A DNA stretch of 6,319 nt from an uncultured bacterium (GTDB lineage Bacteria > Bacillota > Clostridia > Oscillospirales > Butyricicoccaceae), in contig CAJMOV010000118.1 of the NCBI GenBank assembly GCA_905215125.1, positions 1 through 6,319 on the forward strand, given 5' to 3'. Every line of letters begins with the position of its first letter. Position 1 is the stretch's first letter. The position numbers and the translations under genes are program-made. Of the stretch, positions 1 to 5,047 are shown one piece after another. The notes under the pieces were generated by a model. That model did no database searches and was not told the origin of the DNA. It worked only from the letters and a program-made list of their open reading frames with translations.

Positions 1-16
1 CTTCGGGGAAGTTTTT
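1..16 (+). terminator. Possible 3' half of an intrinsic terminator of an upstream gene
   Basis: The window opens with CTTCGG, which looks like a UUCG tetraloop with its closing pair. It is followed by GGAAG and then five T (12-16). If the left arm lies just outside the window, this is the end of a rho-independent terminator of a gene to the left. A minimal CTTC/GAAG hairpin can also form within the window. The left arm cannot be seen, so this is partly inference. Confidence 0.4.
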
Positions 17-37
17 GTCATTTTGGGAGGTGTGGTT

Positions 38-664
38 TTGTTGCAGAGTGCGGCTGTCGCACTCTTTTTGTGGGTGGGATACGTTTTCGCTGTATTTTCC
101 CGTATGACCGCGCCACTGGTTCTTCGCCTTTGCTTGGATGGCACCCTACTTTCCCAGGAGCTGCGCCAATATGTTGAGCAGCTTTGTGCGCTGACCCACA
201 AGCTGACGATGCAGATCGGTCCGCCGGAGGAAGCCGATCACCCGCCTTGCGTCAGGGTATGCCGGCCGGATGGAAGCTGGACGGGATTGGCTTTTCACGG
301 TGTACCCGGCGGGCATGAGTTTACTTCCTTCGTCCTCGGGCTGTACAACGCCGCAGGGCCGGGACAGGCGTTGGATGAAGAGGTGCGGGCGGCGATTCAG
401 GCCGTCACGCGCCCGGTGGATCTGCAGGTTCTGGTCTCGCTGTCCTGTACCATGTGCCCCGAGCTGGTGACGGCCGCCCAGCGTATGGCGGCGGAAAACC
501 CCAGGATCACCGCCCAGGTTTATGACCTGAACCATTTCCCCGATCTGCGGGAGCGCTATCAGGTGATGAGCGTTCCCTGCCTTGTGATCAACGGCGAGCA
601 GACGTCCTTTGGAAAGAAGAGCATCCGGCAGCTGCTCGAGCTTCTCGCCCCCTTTGCCGGATAA
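38..664 (+). CDS. Stand-alone AhpF N-terminal-domain-like thioredoxin-fold protein
   Basis: Resembles the N-terminal domain of alkyl hydroperoxide reductase subunit F, a double thioredoxin fold that passes electrons from a flavin reductase to the peroxiredoxin AhpC. From TTG 38, the first fold (about residues 23-120) lacks a redox pair and ends in a GHEFTSFVLGLYNAAGPGQ stretch that matches AhpF closely. The second fold has the redox motif C137-T-M-C140 and a cis-proline SVP at about residue 180. No flavin or NADH domain follows: the protein ends after the second fold, so a separate reductase partner is expected, possibly encoded to the left. The start is uncertain. TTG 38 (or 41) has GGGAGG (25-30) at good spacing, but a terminator-like hairpin lies in the first codons. 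ATG 104 has no ribosome site and would cut into sequence alignable with AhpF (AVFSRMTAPLVL). The hydrophobic first 20 residues could be a membrane segment or an artefact of translating that hairpin. The frame stays open to the left edge. Confidence 0.75.
   Translation: MLQSAAVALFLWVGYVFAVFSRMTAPLVLRLCLDGTLLSQELRQYVEQLCALTHKLTMQIGPPEEADHPPCVRVCRPDGSWTGLAFHGVPGGHEFTSFVLGLYNAAGPGQALDEEVRAAIQAVTRPVDLQVLVSLSCTMCPELVTAAQRMAAENPRITAQVYDLNHFPDLRERYQVMSVPCLVINGEQTSFGKKSIRQLLELLAPFAG
45..69 (+). terminator. Intrinsic terminator-like hairpin inside the first codons of the next ORF
   Basis: GAGTGCG (46-52) pairs perfectly with CGCACTC (58-64) around a 5-nt loop, and A45-T65 adds one pair. Five T follow (65-69). 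This has the full look of a rho-independent terminator pointing right. It lies inside the reading frame of the AhpF-like gene if that gene starts at TTG 38, which makes either the start or the terminator questionable. Confidence 0.55.
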
Positions 665-670
665 AGGAAA

Positions 671-708
671 AGCGCCGCGCAGGAGGACAGCCTGCACGGT
701 GCTTTTTT
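671..708 (+). terminator. Intrinsic terminator of the AhpF-like gene
   Basis: Starts 7 nt after the TAA stop. The arms 671-683 and 691-703 form a 13-position stem with one C-A mismatch and one G-U pair, around a 7-nt loop. A run of T ends at 708. This is a strong rho-independent terminator and makes the AhpF-like gene the last of its transcript. Confidence 0.9.
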
Positions 709-903
709 AGCGGCTTCGGCGTTTCGCATAGAGAGGAAATGCCGGAAAGCCCTATGCTGCTAGGAAAGGGAAAAGCGCGCCTGTACGCCACTGCTGCCCG
801 GAGTTAGAATACCGGCTGAGCAGGATGCAGCTTGCAGCAAAGAAAAGAGCGGCGATAGAGGAATGCGATTGCTTTTGCGCGGCCTTACGCAGCAGGCGAA
901 AGG
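709..903. other. Intergenic stretch with no convincing gene; possible structured-RNA remnant
   Basis: No ORF here looks like a protein. Visible structure on the plus strand: a 6-bp hairpin GCATAG (726-731) with CTATGC (752-757), then GGGAA (768-772), CGCCACTG (786-793), and GTTAGAATACCGGC (803-816). The last two recall conserved pieces of cobalamin riboswitches (GCCACTG and the terminal GTCAGGATACCTGCC-like box). The central part of that fold is not recognisable and no plus-strand gene follows, so at best this is a decayed or variant element. I also found no clear terminator for the minus-strand gene ending at 904. Confidence 0.2.
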
Positions 904-1191
904 TCAGCTGCGGGAAAAGGCGGCCTGATAGACGGCGTCCATTTCCGGAAGATGGGTGACATAGCCGATGGGAAGCTTGTGCTCCGTCGCATCCATGACG
1001 GCGCGGGCGCCGTCAGGACCAAAGGCGCCGCACAGCTCGATGCAGTCCACCCCTTCGCTGCGCAGCTTTTTGGCGACGGCGCAGGCCTCCTGCAAATCGT
1101 CTACGCCGACAATCTGCGCCTGCCCGCCGTGAATAGCTGCATGATCTTCCGCAGAGCGGAAGCCGCCCATAATGAGATATGCAAATTTCAT
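904..1191 (-). CDS. DUF6506 family protein
   Basis: Small soluble protein of 95 residues whose conserved blocks I recognise as the DUF6506 family, of unknown function. Visible blocks are HGGQAQIVGV (21-30), a helix rich in Ala and Lys (35-46), GVDCIELCGAFG (47-58) and IGYVTHLPE (75-83). The alternating beta and alpha pattern suggests a small alpha/beta fold. Cys50, Cys54, His21 and His80 are candidate functional residues, but this is inference. There is no signal peptide or membrane segment. The ATG start is well supported: AGGAGG (complement of 1198-1203) lies 6 nt upstream. The gene lies 78 bp downstream of the lipoprotein gene on the same strand and has a possible promoter of its own in that gap. 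Length is about what the family shows. Confidence 0.85.
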   Translation of the reverse strand: MKFAYLIMGGFRSAEDHAAIHGGQAQIVGVDDLQEACAVAKKLRSEGVDCIELCGAFGPDGARAVMDATEHKLPIGYVTHLPEMDAVYQAAFSRS

Positions 1192-1221
1192 ATGCTTCCT
1201 CCTGTAATTGTGTTTGCCCTC

Positions 1222-1250
1222 ATCCTATCATATCAGCCGGCCGGGATCAA
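1222..1250 (-). promoter_or_regulatory. Possible sigma-A promoter of the DUF6506 gene
   Basis: On the minus strand, TTGATC (complement of 1245-1250) is separated by 17 bp from TAGGAT (complement of 1222-1227). Each hexamer matches consensus at 4 of 6 positions. It would start transcription about 25 nt upstream of the start codon, leaving room for the AGGAGG site. Co-transcription with the lipoprotein gene upstream is an equally good explanation. Confidence 0.35.
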
Positions 1251-1269
1251 GGGAGACGCAAGCTGAAAA

Positions 1270-1857
1270 TCAGATTGCAGCGAGGCCGCAGATAATGCCT
1301 GCGAAAATGAGTAGGACGCCGCCCAAGCGGTAAATCGTGAGCGTCAGCTCAGAGGGCTCGGCGCTTTTGCGCCACCGGCTGCGGGAAAGCCGCCACGAGC
1401 TTCTGGGCGCAAAGAGATTCCACGCACCAAGCGAGAGCAGCAGGAACGAAAGCAGCAGGCTGGGCGAACCGCCGCTTTGCAGCGCGCCCCGTGCGTTGTC
1501 CATGACGCTTTCCAGGCCCCAGTGAAGCGAATAGCCGTCGACGTATCCCTTGTCCTTCCGTTCCGCCGCATCGTAGCCGGAGGGGAAACGGGTTCCCATA
1601 TTGACTGTGGTTTGCGTGTAAACATAGCCGTCAGGATAGACGATGGTAAGGCCGCCCCGCCCGTCGTATTCAAATTTATATTCCCCGTTTTCCGCCGTAA
1701 CCGTTCCTGCGGACAGCATATGCTCGTCAAAACGAACGACAAGGAGCTGGCCGTCGACCTCAATGTCCTGCGTTTGCGGCAGAGGGGCGGCCTTGTCACA
1801 AGCGCACAGGCTCAAAAGGAAAAAGACCGTCAGCGCCGGAATCATGTGCTTTTTCAA
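1270..1857 (-). CDS. Predicted lipoprotein with C-terminal DUF6199-like membrane module
   Basis: A 195-residue protein of unknown function. The N-terminus is a lipoprotein signal: KKH, a hydrophobic core (6-17) and lipobox L17-C18-A19-C20, so Cys20 should be lipidated on the outer face of the membrane. Residues 30-90 look like a small extracytoplasmic beta-rich domain with a YDGRGGLTIVYPDGYVY block. Two hydrophobic helices follow (about 133-150 and 174-195), separated by a basic Trp/Arg-rich loop leading to AEPSE (166-170) and YRLGG (176-180). That last part matches the DUF6199 pattern as I know it. The start is TTG: AGGTGAT lies about 5 nt upstream, whereas ATG 1845 (codon 5) is too far from it and would lose KKH. 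The basic loop between the helices should face the cytoplasm. The gene lies upstream of the DUF6506 gene on the same strand and diverges from the DUF554 gene. No clear terminator follows it. Confidence 0.8.
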   Translation of the reverse strand: MKKHMIPALTVFFLLSLCACDKAAPLPQTQDIEVDGQLLVVRFDEHMLSAGTVTAENGEYKFEYDGRGGLTIVYPDGYVYTQTTVNMGTRFPSGYDAAERKDKGYVDGYSLHWGLESVMDNARGALQSGGSPSLLLSFLLLSLGAWNLFAPRSSWRLSRSRWRKSAEPSELTLTIYRLGGVLLIFAGIICGLAAI

Positions 1858-1899
1858 TATATCACCTGCTTAAAGGTTCGGCCTATGATGATTTGCCTT

Positions 1900-1921
1900 A
1901 TTTTATCACAACTATCACAAC
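1900..1921 (-). promoter_or_regulatory. Extended -10 promoter and tandem 9-bp repeat upstream of the lipoprotein gene
   Basis: On the minus strand an extended -10, TGATAAAAT, lies at the complement of 1900-1908, with no good -35. It would start transcription about 35 nt before the TTG codon. A perfect tandem repeat TATCACAAC-TATCACAAC (1904-1921, plus-strand sequence) overlaps the -10 and the spacer. That is where a repressor would bind, but the operator role is inference. Confidence 0.45.
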
Positions 1922-1981
1922 GGATGCCGCAGCACAATAAAAGCCATGTCCGTTTTGGGCTATGTCCGGATGGCGCACCCC

Positions 1982-2010
1982 TTGCTCATTTACAAAAATC
2001 GCGGTATAAT
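1982..2010 (+). promoter_or_regulatory. Sigma-A promoter of the DUF554 gene
   Basis: TTGCTC (1982-1987), a 17-bp spacer and a perfect TATAAT (2005-2010). Transcription would start near 2017, giving a leader of about 35 nt before ATG 2053. The spacing and the perfect -10 make this one of the best promoters in the window. Confidence 0.75.
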
Positions 2011-2052
2011 ACCTTCATGCGCATTTAACCCCAGAGAAGAGAGGAAAAATTT

Positions 2053-2787
2053 ATGCCAGGTTTGGGCACCATCGTCAACACGGCCGCCATTATTGCAGGC
2101 GGGCTGGTTGGGCTGCTGTTTAAAAAGGGCATCCCCAAGCGTTTTCAGGAAATTGTTTTCACCGCCATGGGCACGGGGACCTTCCTTATCGGCCTACTCG
2201 GAGTAGTGACGCAGTCGGTGACGGCATCGCAGGACGGGGTGTTGACTTCATCCTACGCGCTGGGGCTGGTTCTGTCGCTGGTTTTGGGCGGACTGCTGGG
2301 CGAGGCCATCGGCATTGACCGTATGTTCAACCGTGTCGGAAATTTCCTGAAGCGCAAGCTGTCCAAGCCGGGCGCTTCTGAGGAAAACGGTGACATCGGC
2401 GCTGGGTTTGCCTGTGCAACCGTGCTTTTCTGCTCGGGGGCCATGGCCATTATCGGATCGATTCAGGACGGTATTATGGGCGACCCGTCCATGCTGTTTA
2501 CCAAAGCGCTGCTCGACGGCGTTATTTCCATCATTTTTGCCACGGTGTACGGCTACGGCGTCACGCTGTCGGCCGCGTCGGTTTTTATTTATCAGGGGGC
2601 TATCACCCTGTTGGCCGTGCTGGTCGGCGACCTGCTGCCCATGACGGTCATCGGCCAGATGTCGCTCGTCGGCTCGGCGGTGCTTATGCTGATTGGCTTT
2701 GACCTGTGGGGCATCAAAAAGTTTAACGTCGCCAACCTCATCCCCGCAGCCTTTATCCCCATCCTCCTTTATCCCTTCCTTTCTTGA
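2053..2787 (+). CDS. DUF554 family integral membrane protein (YqgA/YdfK-like)
   Basis: A polytopic membrane protein of 244 residues matching the DUF554 family (E. coli YqgA, B. subtilis YdfK). No transport or signalling role is established for the family. It begins with the typical GTIVNTAAIIAGGLVGLLFKKG block. The diagnostic central motif is FCSGAMAIIGSIQDG (126-140), followed by LFTKALLDGVISIIFAT and VFIYQGAITLLA. About seven hydrophobic segments can be seen, with a charged linker near 95-113 (KRKLSKPGASEENGD) as the main cytoplasmic or external loop. Length fits the family. ATG 2053 has GAGG (2041-2044) 8 nt upstream and its own promoter. No clear terminator lies before the next promoter at 2806, so it may read into the HPr-like gene, although the two look independently transcribed. 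Confidence 0.93.
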   Translation: MPGLGTIVNTAAIIAGGLVGLLFKKGIPKRFQEIVFTAMGTGTFLIGLLGVVTQSVTASQDGVLTSSYALGLVLSLVLGGLLGEAIGIDRMFNRVGNFLKRKLSKPGASEENGDIGAGFACATVLFCSGAMAIIGSIQDGIMGDPSMLFTKALLDGVISIIFATVYGYGVTLSAASVFIYQGAITLLAVLVGDLLPMTVIGQMSLVGSAVLMLIGFDLWGIKKFNVANLIPAAFIPILLYPFLS

Positions 2788-2805
2788 GGTTTTACGCAAA
2801 AGGGA

Positions 2806-2834
2806 TTGCCAAAGGGCAAATAATCTGTTAGAAT
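2806..2834 (+). promoter_or_regulatory. Sigma-A promoter of the HPr-like gene
   Basis: TTGCCA (2806-2811), a 17-bp spacer and TAGAAT (2829-2834), 5 of 6 matches each. The predicted start is near 2841, about 40 nt before the ATG. TTGCC (2806-2810) and GGCAA (2815-2819) form a small inverted repeat overlapping the -35. Confidence 0.65.
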
Positions 2835-2880
2835 AAAAGCAGAAATACAATGAACCTATCACAGGAAACGAGGGATCTTT

Positions 2881-3144
2881 ATGTTTTCTAAAGACATTAC
2901 CGTAACCAATCAGGTGGGTCTGTATGCCCGTCCCGCTACTTTCTTTATCCAGAAGGCAAATGAGTTTCGCAGCACCATGATGGTGGAAAAGGACGACCGT
3001 AAGGTCAACGCCAAAAGCCTGCTGGGCGTGTTATCCCTGGGCATCACCAAGGGCAGCACCATCACCATCTCCGCGGAAGGGCCTGACGAGGAAGAGGCTG
3101 TCAATGCGCTGTGCGCCCTGATTGCCGCAAACTTCGGCGAATAA
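2881..3144 (+). CDS. HPr-like phosphocarrier paralogue lacking the active-site histidine (Crh-like)
   Basis: An 87-residue protein of the HPr family. HPr carries phosphate from Enzyme I to sugar permeases of the PTS on His15, and in Firmicutes it is also phosphorylated on Ser46 by HPr kinase to act in carbon catabolite control with CcpA. Here the active-site block reads VGLYARPATF with Tyr15 (codon TAT, 2923-2925) in place of His. The regulatory block KSLLGVLSLGI keeps Ser46 (codon AGC, 3016-3018) at the usual position. The rest of the fold is intact and of normal length, with no frameshift. It therefore should not pass on PTS phosphate but could still be a substrate of HPr kinase, as B. subtilis Crh (Gln15) is. 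This role is inferred. GAGGG (2870-2874) lies 6 nt before ATG 2881. The gene has its own promoter and terminator. It sits next to uvrC, a neighbourhood that often includes carbon-control genes in Clostridia. Confidence 0.9.
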   Translation: MFSKDITVTNQVGLYARPATFFIQKANEFRSTMMVEKDDRKVNAKSLLGVLSLGITKGSTITISAEGPDEEEAVNALCALIAANFGE

Positions 3145-3160
3145 GTACTATATTGTCTCA

Positions 3161-3190
3161 AGCGCCGCGTTGCAGAATGCGGCGCTTTTT
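3161..3190 (+). terminator. Intrinsic terminator of the HPr-like gene
   Basis: An 11-bp stem (3161-3171 with 3176-3186) containing one G-U pair, with a GCAG loop and a T run to 3190. It lies 16 nt after the TAA stop and 26 nt before uvrC. It should separate the HPr-like gene from the uvrC operon. Confidence 0.93.
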
Positions 3191-3216
3191 GCGTGATGTA
3201 AAAGCGGAGGGCGAAA

Positions 3217-5043
3217 ATGACACTTGAGCAACTGAGACAAAAGGCGCACGAGCTGCCGCTCGTCCCCGGCGTGTACCTGATGCGCGACAGGGAGGGGACG
3301 GTCATCTACGTCGGCAAGGCCAAGGTGCTGAAAAATCGCGTCAGCCAATATTTTGCTAATTTGGCCTCCCATACAACCAAGACGCGCCGTCTGGTGGAAA
3401 ATATTGACGACTTTGAAACCATTTATGCCAAGACAGAGTTCGACGCCCTGCTGCTGGAAAACACCCTCATCAAGCGATACATGCCCAAATACAATATCCT
3501 GCTCAAGGACGACAAGGGCTATCCCTATGTCCGGCTGTCGCCGGGAGATTACGGGACCTTTTCCATCGTCCCAACCCGGCAGGAGGACGGGGCAAAATAT
3601 TTTGGACCCTACGGCGGCCGGGGGGCTGCCAAAGCGGCCATCAATATCGTGCGGGAAACATTCGGCCTGCCAACCTGCTCGCGGCGCTTTCCAAGGGATA
3701 TTGGCAAGGAAAGACCCTGTCTCAGCCTTCACATCGGCAAATGCTGCGGCGTGTGCGACGGGCGCGTCGACGCGGGGCAGTACGCCGAGCTGCTGCGCCA
3801 GAGCGCCCTTCTACTGGAGGGGAAAAGCGAAGACCTGGCTGCCGTCATGGAAGAGAAGATGAACGCCTGCGCCGAGGCGCTGGACTTTGAAGCGGCGGCG
3901 CTGTACCGCGACCGACTGCGCGCCGTGCAGAAGCTGGGACGCAGTCGCATTGTCACGGGCGTCACGCTGTCGGACATCGACGTCTGGGCATGCGCCATGC
4001 GGGGCAGCCGCGCGGCCTTTACGCTGCTTTCCTATGGCGGCGGCAGCCTGATGGACAAAAAGACCGAGTTTTACGACGGCCTGGAGGAGCAGGACATCCC
4101 CGACGCGCTGGGCAGCTTTATTAAGCAGTATTACAGCCGTGCCAGCCACGCGCCGCGCGAGCTTGCGCTTGACCGCGTTATAGACGACAAAGAAGGGGTG
4201 GAAGCGCTGCTGTCTTCGCTGCGCGGCCGCAGGTGCGTTATTTTAGAGCCGCAGCGGGGGGAAAAAGCGCAGATGCTCAAGCTGGCGGCCGATAACGCCC
4301 GCCTGGAGCTGGAGGCGCTGGAGACTCGCGAGCAGCGCTCGCGCAAGACGCTGGTTTTGCTGGGCGAGATGCTCGGACTGGAAGGCCCGCCCAAGCGCAT
4401 TGAAGCCTTTGATATCTCCAACACAGCGGGCAGCGACGCCGTCGCATCCATGACAGTGTTTGAAGAGGGGGCCCCGCGCAAGGGGGCCTATAAAAAATTC
4501 CGCGTCAAGGAAGCGGCGGCCAGCGACGATTATGGCGCCATGGCAGAGGTCGTCGGCCGCCGATTGGACCGCGCCATCGGCGGTGACGAGAGCTTTCTGC
4601 CCCTGCCCGATCTCTTCCTTATCGACGGAGGGACAGGGCAGGCAGGCGTCGCCCTGCGGGAAATGCAAAAGCGGGGTATGGATATTCCTCTGTTCGGCAT
4701 GGTCAAGGACTCCCACCACCGCACGCGCGCCCTCGTCACGGCGGAGGGCAGAGAAATCGGCTTGACGGCGGCCCCTGCCGTCTTTGCCTTTGTCGGGCGC
4801 ATCCAGGAGGAAACCCACCGTTTCGCCGTCACCTTCCATCAGGACACGCGGGCCAAAAGCTCCAGACGTTCGGCGCTGGACGGCATCGAGGGCCTGGGGG
4901 AGGCGCGGCGTAAACAGCTGCTCAAGCACTTTGGCACGGTCGGCGCCATCCGTCAGGCTACAGAGGAAGAGCTGGCCGCCGTTGTGCCGCGCAGCGTCGC
5001 GGGCAACATCGTCCGCCATTTTGCCATGAAAGAGCAGGGATGA
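3217..5043 (+). CDS. uvrC: UvrABC excinuclease subunit C
   Basis: UvrC makes both the 3' and 5' incisions around DNA lesions handed over by UvrB in nucleotide excision repair. At 608 residues it is full length. Domains in order: the GIY-YIG nuclease (about 14-95) with PGVYLM, VIYVGKA and Glu81 in EFDALLLENTLIKRY; an iron-sulfur type cysteine set C154, C168, C176 and C180, at nearly the E. coli spacing; a UVR domain for UvrB binding (about 207-241); a C-terminal RNase H-like nuclease with Asp399 (FDIS), Asp438, Asp470 (LIDGG) and His534 (ETHRFA); and a helix-hairpin-helix DNA-binding region (about 552-604). All catalytic residues are present. GGAGG (3206-3210) lies 6 nt before the ATG. I see no convincing promoter between the upstream terminator and the start, so expression may depend on read-through or an atypical promoter. 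It is the first gene of a tight operon with rsmD and coaD. Confidence 0.98.
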   Translation: MTLEQLRQKAHELPLVPGVYLMRDREGTVIYVGKAKVLKNRVSQYFANLASHTTKTRRLVENIDDFETIYAKTEFDALLLENTLIKRYMPKYNILLKDDKGYPYVRLSPGDYGTFSIVPTRQEDGAKYFGPYGGRGAAKAAINIVRETFGLPTCSRRFPRDIGKERPCLSLHIGKCCGVCDGRVDAGQYAELLRQSALLLEGKSEDLAAVMEEKMNACAEALDFEAAALYRDRLRAVQKLGRSRIVTGVTLSDIDVWACAMRGSRAAFTLLSYGGGSLMDKKTEFYDGLEEQDIPDALGSFIKQYYSRASHAPRELALDRVIDDKEGVEALLSSLRGRRCVILEPQRGEKAQMLKLAADNARLELEALETREQRSRKTLVLLGEMLGLEGPPKRIEAFDISNTAGSDAVASMTVFEEGAPRKGAYKKFRVKEAAASDDYGAMAEVVGRRLDRAIGGDESFLPLPDLFLIDGGTGQAGVALREMQKRGMDIPLFGMVKDSHHRTRALVTAEGREIGLTAAPAVFAFVGRIQEETHRFAVTFHQDTRAKSSRRSALDGIEGLGEARRKQLLKHFGTVGAIRQATEEELAAVVPRSVAGNIVRHFAMKEQG

Positions 5044-5047
5044 GCCA

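Noticed and set aside
739..807. Short ORF of 22 codons with GAGAGG upstream, in the intergenic stretch
   Set aside because: The sequence has no recognisable features, no promoter is visible after the terminator at 708, and an ORF this short with a chance ribosome site is expected at random.
825..959. Possible 44-codon plus-strand ORF downstream of the riboswitch-like motifs
   Set aside because: It is rich in Arg, Lys and Cys without pattern, runs into the antisense of the DUF6506 gene and has no good ribosome site.
952..1266. A 104-codon plus-strand frame opposite the DUF6506 gene
   Set aside because: The minus-strand gene has family motifs and a perfect ribosome site; the plus-strand frame has neither.
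2129..2206. An alternative plus-strand frame (opening at ATG 1946) running into the DUF554 gene
   Set aside because: It overlaps the promoter and the first 50 codons of DUF554 in another frame and has no protein-like features.
2248..2862. A 204-codon minus-strand frame opposite the DUF554 gene
   Set aside because: Its composition (rich in Arg, Gln, His, Asp) is typical of antisense translation of a membrane protein gene, and the plus-strand protein is a clear family member.
2850..2891. A 13-codon upstream ORF overlapping the start of the HPr-like gene
   Set aside because: It has no ribosome site of its own, and the real start at 2881 has a clear one. Leader-peptide control cannot be argued from this alone.
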